A stretch of DNA of 35,789 bases from Lachnospiraceae bacterium (lineage in GTDB: Bacteria > Bacteroidota > Bacteroidia > Bacteroidales > Muribaculaceae): NCBI GenBank assembly GCA_023663655.1, contig JAMPGZ010000028.1:1-35789 (forward strand), given 5' to 3'. The notes beneath the pieces were generated by a model. That model searched no databases, was not told where the DNA came from, and saw nothing but the letters and a program-made list of their open reading frames with translations. Positions 7,870 to 15,090 of this stretch are shown piece by piece. Within the stretch, counting starts at the first letter, position 1; each line of letters starts with the position of its first letter. Both the position numbers and the translations under genes were made by a program.

Positions 7870-9702
7870 TTATTTCTTGAGTTTTTTGTCATACAGGCTC
7901 CGCATCGCCGACACCAGCTTTTCATTGTCCTCCCGGTCTCTAACCGCGATACGCACATATTGCACTCCTTGCGGAAATCCTTTTTTAGAGGAGCAATCCT
8001 TTATATAGATATTGAAATCGGCAAGAAGCGACAGCGTGAGATCATGAGAAGTAATGCCATCGCAAAGCTCACACAAAAAATAGTTTGCCTGCGACGGGAT
8101 GACTCGCAAGAAAGGCACCGTCGAGAGATTGCGGTAAAATTCATCGCGACCGGCTCGGAATTTCTCACAGGCATTACGGTAATCACCTTCATATTTACCG
8201 AAAATCTGCATATAGAACTCAGCAAAAGAATTGATATTCCATATAGCCACATCCCCGCGCAGCTTCTTGACAAGCTCCGTGTCGGCAGAGGCAAGCACGC
8301 CGAGACGCAAGCCCGGCACTCCATAGGACTTTGATATGCTCTTCATCACGCACATCGTGGGATAAGATTCCAATATGCCATCACACAGCAAGGAATTCTC
8401 TTCGGCTCCGGTGCTGAAATCCACAAACGATTCATCGACCACGAGCCTTACACCTTTCGCCTCACATTCACCGGCAAGTTTCAGAACCTCCCCTTTGGGA
8501 ATAAAATTCCCCGATGGATTATCGGGATTCACCAAAAGGAGCGTCGATATATCCTTGTCGCCGAAAAAGTCGATCAGATCATCGGCGGTATAGGCAAAAT
8601 TTCGGTTGTCGGGATAGAACTTAACTATATTTTCATCCTTCAGGCGGTTGGGATACTCTTCAAATGTAGGATATACCACACCTAACTTACCCGTCAGATG
8701 CTCCATCAACGCCTTTATAAGCTCGGCGGCGCCGTTGCCCACACAGGCATATTCCTGCCGTATGCCGAAATATTTTCCTGCGAGCAGAGAATTCACACCC
8801 ATTCCCGACGGATATTCACGCAGCAATACGTCGAAATTAGCTTTCATCTCGTCATTAAGACGCTTGCTCGGGAAATAAGGATTCACCAAATAGCAGAAAT
8901 CAAGCAATCCCGGATAGCGCCAATAACCGCCGTAACTGTGCTGTATCTTTTCAAGACGTTCCGATGGCGAAGCAAACATAGCCTCAGCTATACGCAGATC
9001 CTGCACATCATCGATCTCATACCATTTCATACCCGATACCGGAAGAGCTTTAAGACCGGCACGGTCAATAAGCGTGATCACTCGCAACACCTGTTCATAA
9101 TATTCATTATTGCCGAGCACGCTCAGATATGCGTCAAGAAACGGCAGATAATGATTCACGATGAAGTCACGGCTGAACTTATAGACATTGACCGTCTTGT
9201 AATAGAAGCGCGTATCGGCATAATTGAATGCCTTTTTCGAGATGAAGTTCACGATATTGTTGTCATCGTCGATTGTCACCATCGTGCCGTCATTCCACGA
9301 CTCATATTTCGACACAAGCGCAAGCGTGGGATAATCACTGTCGATCGCAGCGGCAAGAATACCGTCTTCAAATATCAGGTCACTTTCAAGCAACAACGTG
9401 TCCTCCTCTTTCAGGTAGTCACGGGCAAGCCACAGCGAATAAATGTTGTTGGTCTTGTCATACACATGATTCTCCACGAAAAGCACACCAAGCTCCGGAT
9501 AGCGCTCAGCCACATAATCCTTCAGCTTCTTGCCTTCATACCCCACAACCATCACAATCCGCGTGAGATCATGTTGCGACAGTTGCCTTAGCATACGGTC
9601 AATGAGTCTTTCTCCATTGACTTCGACCATGCACTTGGTATTATTGGCGGTAAATTCACCGAGTCTCCGCCCCATTCCGGCGGCAAGAATGACTGCTTGC
9701 AT
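7870..9702 (-). CDS. Fused nucleotidyltransferase / class I-II PLP aminotransferase
   Basis: 610 residues. Residues 1-245 are an NTP-transferase of the LicC/PntC type: MQAVILAAGMGRRLGEFT with the GxGxRL loop, then TKCMVEVNGERLIDRML and ESDLIFED (metal-binding Asp). Residues about 265-608 are a fold-type I aminotransferase resembling HisC and CobD: NPDNPSG (392-398), VVDESF (Asp423), SISKSYG (PLP lysine K458) and GLRLG (Arg466). The same domain pairing is known for PntC-AepZ type proteins that make CMP-2-aminoethylphosphonate, but no phosphonopyruvate mutase or decarboxylase is present in this window, so a phosphonate role is not supported here. It is likely to make a CDP- or CMP-activated compound, perhaps an amine. 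First gene of the operon, 36 nt downstream of a promoter box at 9738. Confidence 0.85.
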   Translation of the reverse strand: MQAVILAAGMGRRLGEFTANNTKCMVEVNGERLIDRMLRQLSQHDLTRIVMVVGYEGKKLKDYVAERYPELGVLFVENHVYDKTNNIYSLWLARDYLKEEDTLLLESDLIFEDGILAAAIDSDYPTLALVSKYESWNDGTMVTIDDDNNIVNFISKKAFNYADTRFYYKTVNVYKFSRDFIVNHYLPFLDAYLSVLGNNEYYEQVLRVITLIDRAGLKALPVSGMKWYEIDDVQDLRIAEAMFASPSERLEKIQHSYGGYWRYPGLLDFCYLVNPYFPSKRLNDEMKANFDVLLREYPSGMGVNSLLAGKYFGIRQEYACVGNGAAELIKALMEHLTGKLGVVYPTFEEYPNRLKDENIVKFYPDNRNFAYTADDLIDFFGDKDISTLLLVNPDNPSGNFIPKGEVLKLAGECEAKGVRLVVDESFVDFSTGAEENSLLCDGILESYPTMCVMKSISKSYGVPGLRLGVLASADTELVKKLRGDVAIWNINSFAEFYMQIFGKYEGDYRNACEKFRAGRDEFYRNLSTVPFLRVIPSQANYFLCELCDGITSHDLTLSLLADFNIYIKDCSSKKGFPQGVQYVRIAVRDREDNEKLVSAMRSLYDKKLKK

Positions 9703-9737
9703 ATCTGTGGTTATCGTTTAGAGGTTGTTTAATCTCA

Positions 9738-9770
9738 CAAAGATACGAATAAGTCAAGAGCAAAGCCAAA
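9738..9770 (-). promoter_or_regulatory. Promoter of the 3.5-9.7 kb operon
   Basis: The minus strand reads TTTG (9767-9770), 21 nt, then TATCTTTG (9738-9745), a full match to TAnnTTTG, 36 nt upstream of the fusion gene start. The -33 region lies inside an arm of the hairpin of the first 74-bp repeat, so structure or protein binding there could affect promoter use. Confidence 0.65.
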
Positions 9771-9885
9771 TTTATTTGGACTTTGCCGAGCGTGAGTATC
9801 TAAGACAAAGTCAAAGATACGAATAAGTCGAGAGCAAACGAAAATTTATTTTCAGTTTGCCGAGCCAAAGCATCTTCGACGAAGT
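9738..9885. repeat. Two tandem 74-bp repeats, each with a covarying hairpin
   Basis: Copies at 9738-9811 and 9812-9885 align end to end with no gaps. Both begin CAAAGATACGAATAAGTC. Each holds a 27-nt inverted repeat (9760-9786 and 9834-9860) of 6 bp, a bulged A, and 5-6 bp around ATTTAT. All six differences between the two hairpins fall in three base pairs and keep pairing: 9765/9781 G-C becomes C-G, 9766/9779 C-G becomes G-C, 9767/9778 C-G becomes A-T. The beginning of the unit contains the reverse of a TATCTTTG promoter box. A partial relative lies at 3446. Confidence 0.85.
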
Positions 9886-10246
9886 GCCGCAAGGCACGGA
9901 GCCGTCTATATCCCCGGCTGCCGCGAAGCAAAGCCGGGGGAGGGGGCAGAGCAGTGACACGAGTCCCGGACGGGACGAGCCTGTTATTGTATGTCGGCGA
10001 TACGGCATTGACTGGAGGACATCCTCTATGCACACGGCTGCACAACCTTACGCTGCAACTCGGCTTCGCCACAAGATGCGGAAGAATCTCCAGAGAATCC
10101 TATGAAATGTCTTTCAGGCATTGCTTACGCGTAACCGTGGTACAGGAAGCCGCAGGCGACCTGTGCCCGGAAGAGTACACCTCACAAATGCACTCTGCAA
10201 AGAGTGCCCCTGAAACTATACAGCTCCATTCTATAATGCCACATAC
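9886..10246. other. Gene-free stretch with several compact hairpins
   Basis: No convincing gene on either strand; the short open frames here lack recognisable domains and overlap palindromes. Perfect hairpins: GTGCC-GCAA-GGCAC (9884-9897), CCCCGGC/GCCGGGG (9912-9918 with 9933-9939), GTCCCG-GA-CGGGAC (9963-9976), GAGGA-CA-TCCTC (10015-10026) and GCACTCT-GCAA-AGAGTGC (10190-10207). Two have GCAA tetraloops, which favour RNA folding. The stretch lies between the inositol-phosphate synthase terminator and the next operon's promoter. It may be a decayed gene or a composite of small repeat elements. Confidence 0.5.
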
Positions 10247-10283
10247 AAAAAAACGGATGCCTCCCTCTACGGGAAGCATCCGC
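10247..10283 (-). terminator. Terminator of the myo-inositol-phosphate synthase gene
   Basis: CGGATGC (10254-10260) pairs with GCATCCG (10276-10282), extended by an inner TCCC/GGGA. The plus-strand A7 at 10247-10253 gives a U tract on the minus-strand transcript, about 24 nt after the synthase stop codon. Confidence 0.8.
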
Positions 10284-10305
10284 TGGATTTATTCAAGGTA
10301 GTTGA

Positions 10306-11613
10306 TTAGTCGATAAGCTGATCAGCCTTGTAACCACCCATTTCACGAACAGCGTTCTTAAGCATTACATACTGCTCGAAGAGGTTGTTTACAGGCACTT
10401 CGTCCTTGGTGTAGTCGTGCATCGGGCTCTTGAGGAAGAAGCTCAAGAAGCGCTGAGTGCCATACCAGCCACAACGTGCTGCCATGTCGATGAGCAAGCA
10501 CAAGTCAAGGCAAAGAGGTGCTGCAAGGATAGAGTCACGGCAGAGGAAGTTGATCTTGATCTGCATCGGGTAGCCCATCCAGCCGAAGATATCGATGTTG
10601 TCCCATCCTTCCTTGTTGTCATTGCGCGGAGGATAGTAGTTGATACGTACTTTGTGGTAGTAGTCGGTATAAAGATCAGGCTGCTTTTCCGGAACGAGGA
10701 TTGACTCAAGTGTAGAAAGCTTGCTCACCTCCTTGGTACGGAAGTTGGCAGGTTCGTCAAGAACGAGACCGTCACGGTTTCCGAGGATGTTGGTAGAGAA
10801 CCATCCTGCAAGACCGAGGTGACGAACACCGATGATAGGAGCGAAGCCTGACTTAACAAGAGTTTGTCCGGTCTTGAAGTCCTTACCTGCGATAGGCATC
10901 TTGGTCTTTTCTGCAAGTTCCCACATTGCCGGGAAGTCAACGGTAGTGTTGGGGGCACCCATGATGAAAGGAGCGCCTTCAACCAATGCTGCGTAAGCGT
11001 AGCACATTGACGGAGCGATGTGTTCGCGGTCGTCAGCCTTCATTGCTGCTTCAAGATCAGCGAGATTGTAGTGTACCTTCTCGTCTACCGGAACATATAC
11101 TTCAGTAGAAGCTGCCCAGAGAACCACAATACGGTCACAGTTGTGAGCTGCCTTAAAGTCGCGGATATCCTTGCGGAGTTCCTCAACCATTTCCCAACGG
11201 GTCTTGCAATCCTTCACGTTGTCACCTTCAAGACGCTTTGCGTAGTTGTGGTCGAAAGCAGCCTTCATAGGCTTGATAGCCTCAAGCTCATCCTTAACGG
11301 GAAGGATATCCTTCTCCTTAAGAACCTCGCAGTTCATTGCAGATTCAAATGCATTCTGGGGATAAACGTCCCAAGAACCGAATTCAATCTGGTCAAGTGA
11401 TGCAAGAGGAATGATTTGATTATAGTGGAGATACTTTTTGTCTGCGCCTTCGCCCACACGGATTACATCATACTGAGTTGAAGAACCGATAGGTTTAGCA
11501 AGTCCTTTGCGTGCCATAAGCACACCGGTGATAAATGTAGTACTTACAGCGCCAAGTCCTACTACGAGAATACCGAGCTTACCCTCGGCTTTCTTAACTT
11601 CACTTTGATTCAT
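10306..11613 (-). CDS. ino1: myo-Inositol-1-phosphate synthase
   Basis: 435 residues, the usual length for bacterial members. It converts glucose-6-phosphate to myo-inositol-3-phosphate (also called 1L-inositol-1-phosphate) with NAD as cofactor. GILVVGLGAVSTTFITGV near the N-terminus is the NAD-binding loop; VLWAASTEVYVPV, the catalytic GKDFKTGQT, GWDNIDIFGWMG and CLDLCLLIDMAARCGW are conserved family blocks. It lies 235 bp after the HAD gene, in the same direction, with its own candidate promoter and a clear terminator, so it may be transcribed both with and apart from the upstream genes. In Bacteroides thetaiotaomicron a synthase of this family supplies inositol for inositol lipids; the neighbouring CDP-alcohol phosphatidyltransferase suggests the same use here. 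Confidence 0.95.
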   Translation of the reverse strand: MNQSEVKKAEGKLGILVVGLGAVSTTFITGVLMARKGLAKPIGSSTQYDVIRVGEGADKKYLHYNQIIPLASLDQIEFGSWDVYPQNAFESAMNCEVLKEKDILPVKDELEAIKPMKAAFDHNYAKRLEGDNVKDCKTRWEMVEELRKDIRDFKAAHNCDRIVVLWAASTEVYVPVDEKVHYNLADLEAAMKADDREHIAPSMCYAYAALVEGAPFIMGAPNTTVDFPAMWELAEKTKMPIAGKDFKTGQTLVKSGFAPIIGVRHLGLAGWFSTNILGNRDGLVLDEPANFRTKEVSKLSTLESILVPEKQPDLYTDYYHKVRINYYPPRNDNKEGWDNIDIFGWMGYPMQIKINFLCRDSILAAPLCLDLCLLIDMAARCGWYGTQRFLSFFLKSPMHDYTKDEVPVNNLFEQYVMLKNAVREMGGYKADQLID

Positions 11614-11707
11614 GATTGTGATGGTTAATTAGTTTTTATTTCCCTTTTTGTTTTTAGTTTCAATGTCTGTTTTGCGATTTTGCCTTAGGTTTAAGGATAA
11701 AATCGTG

Positions 11708-11715
11708 TAAAAGTA
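11708..11715 (-). promoter_or_regulatory. Candidate -7 box for the inositol-phosphate synthase gene
   Basis: The minus strand reads TACTTTTA, one mismatch from TAnnTTTG, about 95 nt upstream of the ATG. No convincing -33 box is seen. It would leave an A-rich leader of roughly 90 nt. Confidence 0.3.
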
Positions 11716-11775
11716 GTGGTTATTTTTGAGATGTAAAAAATTTTTTCAACAAACTTTCCTTATTTAATGTCAAAT

Positions 11776-11810
11776 TTAGCTAAAAATATGCCGTATTAGC
11801 CAAAATATGC
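11776..11810. promoter_or_regulatory. Direct repeat upstream of the synthase gene (possible operator)
   Basis: TTAGCTAAAAATATGC (11776-11791) and TTAGCCAAAATATGC (11796-11810) are near-identical and start 20 bp apart, about two helical turns, placing both on the same face of DNA. They lie about 60 bp upstream of the candidate -7 box. The rest of the 235-bp gap (11614-11848) is AT-rich, and I see no gene in it. Confidence 0.4.
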
Positions 11811-11848
11811 AAAATAAGACCCTATAACCACCTATGTATGTTAACGAA

Positions 11849-12565
11849 TCATAACGCTACCTCAATAAGTTCTGCGAGATTTTTGATGATTGAAGGATGC
11901 ATCACGGCATCTTCCTCATCAGTCCATCCCTTGCCCTTGAGCCAAGCCACCTTACACCCTATGCTCTCGGCTGGAACAATATCCTTTTTATAAGAATCGC
12001 CCACCACAAGCACCTCACCGGGAGCAAGACCGAGAGCCTCAACTCCAAGAGCGAATATCTTGGGATCAGGTTTACGGACACCCACCACGGCGCTCTCTAT
12101 TATCTCTTTGAAGTAGCCGCGCAGATTAAAGTCGGTGAGCACAGCCTCAATGTTGCCATAGAAGTTGCTGACAAGGACCATGGGATAACGTGCCCCAAGT
12201 GCATCAAGCACCGGGCGAGCCTCATCGGCACACGCACGCGCGCAATCATAACAATAGCGTGCTATGGCAGGAGCAAGAGTCTCAACCTCTTCACTCTCCA
12301 CAACACCGAGCTCCACAAGATAACCCAGCTCTATCACCATTTTCTTATACAGCAGGTCATAGAAATTGTCGGTGGGCTGAATGTGAGGGTGACGGGCAAG
12401 TTCACGCTCGGCATACACGTATGCATCGCGAAAAACCTCCTTGCCTATCTTCACTCCTGCATGAATATAACCGTCCCATATTATCTCGCTCCAATGGGTG
12501 CCTCGGCTGTCGATAGTGCCGCCGTAGTCAAATATCACACCCTTTATATCCTTAATAGAGTCCAT
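11849..12565 (-). CDS. HAD-superfamily phosphatase-like hydrolase
   Basis: 238 residues from MDSIKDIKGVIFDYGGTIDS; the ATG at 12565 lies inside the last codons of the upstream gene (14-nt overlap), while a frame extended to 12679 adds an unrelated N-terminus. Motif I is FDYGGT, with the nucleophile Asp but Gly where most phosphatases have the second, acid-base Asp; other HAD lineages also have Gly or Ala there. Motif II is VLVSN, motif III the Lys in GVRKPDPKIF, motif IV VVGDSYKKDI. The helical cap lies between motifs I and II (subfamily IA). In this operon it could dephosphorylate an inositol phosphate, the phosphorylated lipid product or another intermediate. Substrate not determinable. Confidence 0.85.
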   Translation of the reverse strand: MDSIKDIKGVIFDYGGTIDSRGTHWSEIIWDGYIHAGVKIGKEVFRDAYVYAERELARHPHIQPTDNFYDLLYKKMVIELGYLVELGVVESEEVETLAPAIARYCYDCARACADEARPVLDALGARYPMVLVSNFYGNIEAVLTDFNLRGYFKEIIESAVVGVRKPDPKIFALGVEALGLAPGEVLVVGDSYKKDIVPAESIGCKVAWLKGKGWTDEEDAVMHPSIIKNLAELIEVAL

Positions 12566-13493
12566 CCTGCAATTGCTTTGTAAAGTTACGGCAGATACGT
12601 CCATGACGCACCACCATATATATAAGTAGAATGTTAAGCACCGTAAGCTCAAATACGAAATACAACCATGGCATCGCAAGGAACAACGAAGTGAACAATG
12701 CGATAGTGCGCCAGTTGAACGACAGGATATTGGTGTACTTCATAAGCGGTAGGCTCTTCTCGCGGAAAGCGTCACGGAACGATTGCGGAATATTACCGTC
12801 GGGGAAACGCTGTTTAAGTTCGCGGCGGAGCGCTTGCATCCTCGGAGTCCAGTCCTCCTGACTTTCCGTATAGTTGGTGTAAAAGAACAGAGTTATCTTG
12901 CTCCAGAAATTTCCTTTCCAGAGCATTGACGACTGTTTAGCTTTCAACGCCGCTGCCGACTCAAGCTCGCTGCCACCCTCACCTTTCAGGAAATAGAGGT
13001 GGAACTGGCGGTAGTAATCAGCCATTGCCGCCTGCTTGGCATGACACGCTCCGGCACTGACGGCTATAACCCATATTACCCACACATGAGAGGAGAAAAA
13101 CTCGGAAGTGGCATTCTCGCGGAAACAGATGGCGAAATAGATGGTCACAAACCACAAGTCGCCGGCAAGACCGTCGAGTATGCGGCCCAGACGCGAATAC
13201 TGCTTCGTCATGCGGGCAAGCTGACCGTCGGCTGAATCAAAAGAGTTTGCCCACACAAGCAGAAGCATCCCCACCACATTTATCCATAATACAGGATAAT
13301 AGAACAGGATTCCGGCGGCAACGCCAAGGAAAATCGAGGCGATGGTGATGGCATTGGGGGTGACGCCAAGTTTCTTGGCAAGACAAGCCCACATATAACC
13401 TATCTTTCTATAAAACCACAAGTCGATATGCTCCTCGGTGTCCATCGACTTCAATGTGCTCTGCAATGACACATTCTCACTTGACGATGTCAT
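12552..13493 (-). CDS. CDP-alcohol phosphatidyltransferase-family membrane enzyme
   Basis: 313 residues with several membrane segments (about 50-85, 113-130, 137-150, 265-300). The family transfers a phospho-alcohol or phosphatidyl group from a CDP-activated donor. The signature is mostly intact: D86-x2-D89-G-x2-A-R94-x8-G103-x3-D107. The last aspartate, normally three residues after D107, is instead after four (LDGLAGD, D112). A long hydrophilic insert (about 160-255) rich in Lys, Arg and Glu separates the membrane helices. The start overlaps the ATP-grasp stop as ATGA, and the end overlaps the HAD gene by 14 nt, so these genes are translationally coupled. With inositol-phosphate synthase nearby, a phosphatidylinositol-phosphate or CDP-inositol-dependent reaction is likely but unproven. 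Confidence 0.85.
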   Translation of the reverse strand: MTSSSENVSLQSTLKSMDTEEHIDLWFYRKIGYMWACLAKKLGVTPNAITIASIFLGVAAGILFYYPVLWINVVGMLLLVWANSFDSADGQLARMTKQYSRLGRILDGLAGDLWFVTIYFAICFRENATSEFFSSHVWVIWVIAVSAGACHAKQAAMADYYRQFHLYFLKGEGGSELESAAALKAKQSSMLWKGNFWSKITLFFYTNYTESQEDWTPRMQALRRELKQRFPDGNIPQSFRDAFREKSLPLMKYTNILSFNWRTIALFTSLFLAMPWLYFVFELTVLNILLIYMVVRHGRICRNFTKQLQDGLY

Positions 13494-14356
13494 TTCTGAT
13501 GCTCTTTTATAGTGTTAATGATACATTTTGCGATATGAGGCGCCGCTTCCTGACGGCATGGTGCGAAACTCGGCCAGTCATTGAAGTCGATGATGCGAAT
13601 GGAGCCGTCGGCATTCACGATACAGTCACCGCCATACACCTTCACGTCAAGCACCTCGCTCGCAGCCTGACAGATAGCTCTCATGCGCGACTTGTCAAAC
13701 TCGATGCCTTGCGACTTGCCGTTGATAGCCTCATGTCCATACTTGGAGTGACCCGCTTCAAACGGGTAGAACCAGTAGAAGAACGGAGTACCCTGCACAC
13801 CGTAAAACTTGATAAGGTCACCCACAAGGTGACGGTTGATCACAGCTCTCTTTATACCGCGAAGGAAATACTCCTGAAGCACTTCCTGAGCCTCTTCGGG
13901 ATGGCGCACATAGCTCACATCCTCCTTGTGCATGGCATGGAAATCGCCGCGCTTGATCCAGCACTGCGTGTAGCCCGCCTTTTTGAGCTTTCCGGCAACA
14001 GCCTCGTCAGTGTCCACTATCAAGCTCTCGGGGTAAGGAATGTTGCTGCCCACAAGAATGCGCGTCATGCGCTCACGGGTACAGTTCTCGATGCCGTAGC
14101 CAGAGTTTATAACCAACACACCCTCATCCTCCAATTTTTGAAGCAGATGTATCGATTTCATCTCGCGGCACATATTGACAATGATTCTTTCCTTCACCTC
14201 TCCGGCTATGAATTGCTCCTCGCTATAGATGTTCACTATGATTCCGCGCTTGCGGAGCTGGTCGGCGGTCGCATTGAAAATCGCGGCATCGTTGCCGATG
14301 TGGTTGGGAGAATATGCGCCGGCTCTCATTATGCCGGCTATTGTTATTTCTGCCAT
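13490..14356 (-). CDS. ATP-grasp domain enzyme
   Basis: 288 residues from MAEITIAGIMRAG at 14356, 13 nt after the upstream stop; an in-frame ATG at 14434 would overlap that gene. The pattern is that of an ATP-grasp fold: an N-terminal alpha/beta domain; INSGYGIENCTRERMTRIL before the central domain; WIKRGDF with an ATP-binding Lys; RHLVGDLIKFYGV; and IRIIDFNDWPSF with the metal-binding Asp and Asn. Most members are amino acid or peptide ligases (RimK-like), but inositol polyphosphate kinases of the ITPK type share the fold, which is of interest beside an inositol-phosphate synthase. Whether it ligates an amino acid or phosphorylates an inositol compound cannot be told here. Confidence 0.75.
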   Translation of the reverse strand: MAEITIAGIMRAGAYSPNHIGNDAAIFNATADQLRKRGIIVNIYSEEQFIAGEVKERIIVNMCREMKSIHLLQKLEDEGVLVINSGYGIENCTRERMTRILVGSNIPYPESLIVDTDEAVAGKLKKAGYTQCWIKRGDFHAMHKEDVSYVRHPEEAQEVLQEYFLRGIKRAVINRHLVGDLIKFYGVQGTPFFYWFYPFEAGHSKYGHEAINGKSQGIEFDKSRMRAICQAASEVLDVKVYGGDCIVNADGSIRIIDFNDWPSFAPCRQEAAPHIAKCIINTIKEHQK

Positions 14357-14369
14357 TTTTCTATATATG

Positions 14370-15074
14370 TTAATTTTCGCCTGATATGAATTGCTCTGCG
14401 GTAGCAATGTCGCCGGCATGGTCGACATCAACAATCTTGCTGAAAGGGCAAGCCTTGAGATTCAATCCCCCCTCGACAAGCGCCCGTTGATAGTTGCGCA
14501 TACGGCTCACACCTCTCTTCATGCAGTCGTCAAGTATGCCGAGCGCCGGCTGGGTAAGTCCGTAGATGCCACCCGATATATACTTCACCCCTTCGTGCGG
14601 AGTGTCAAGGAATGCGGTGATGCGCATATTATCGTCAACATCGATGTAAAGGGGTTTCTCGTCGTCGATAAAAGAAGTGACAGCCATGCAGCCGTCGGCA
14701 TCGCTCACTTCAAACTCCTCCACATAACGGCGGAAGTCCTCGCGACGGAAAATAGTGTCGACCGTCGTTAGCACAAATTTACCCCGAGCGGGGAAGCTGC
14801 GGCTCACTTCCCAGAACGAGTGCATGGAACTGGGAGTGGACTTGACTACGAGATGAAACGGCACCGGGAGTGTAAGCCCCTCAAGATACTCCCTGACTTC
14901 GGTCATCTGCTCGTTGACAATAATCGACAATGATTCAGGTGAGCATGACATCATTATGTCAATCAAGCGTTTAATCATAGGCACTCCGTTAAGGAGCACC
15001 AGCGGCTTGGGTCTCGCAACGCCCTCCTGTGCAAGGCGCGAACCCTCTCCGGCTGCAATAATGGCGTAATGCAT
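14370..15074 (-). CDS. MobA-like NTP-transferase
   Basis: 234 residues. MHYAIIAAGEGSRL gives the nucleotide-binding GxGxRL loop, RPKPLVLLNGVPMIKR the conserved Lys, and TTVDTIF the metal-binding Asp. The enzyme should attach a nucleotide to a phosphorylated small molecule. In archaeal and thermophile di-myo-inositol-phosphate synthesis a transferase of this class makes CDP-inositol and is fused to a CDP-alcohol phosphatidyltransferase; here both proteins are encoded two genes apart in an operon with an inositol-phosphate synthase, so CTP:inositol-phosphate cytidylyltransferase is a reasonable hypothesis. It lies 16 nt after pdxA. Confidence 0.8.
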   Translation of the reverse strand: MHYAIIAAGEGSRLAQEGVARPKPLVLLNGVPMIKRLIDIMMSCSPESLSIIVNEQMTEVREYLEGLTLPVPFHLVVKSTPSSMHSFWEVSRSFPARGKFVLTTVDTIFRREDFRRYVEEFEVSDADGCMAVTSFIDDEKPLYIDVDDNMRITAFLDTPHEGVKYISGGIYGLTQPALGILDDCMKRGVSRMRNYQRALVEGGLNLKACPFSKIVDVDHAGDIATAEQFISGEN

Positions 15075-15090
15075 TGGTTTTATTTATTAC

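Noticed and set aside
3547-9702. A phosphonate (2-aminoethylphosphonate) biosynthesis cluster
   Set aside because: Only the fusion gene fits. No PEP mutase or phosphonopyruvate decarboxylase is present, so the pathway is not supported from this window.
9857-10301. Short open frames on both strands in the 600-bp gap
   Set aside because: They run through several perfect palindromes, lack start context and domains, and overlap each other in different frames.
12566-12679. N-terminal extension of the HAD gene as a membrane anchor
   Set aside because: The hydrophobic stretch is the shadow of the upstream membrane protein in another frame; the conserved HAD fold starts at MDSIKDIKGVIFD.
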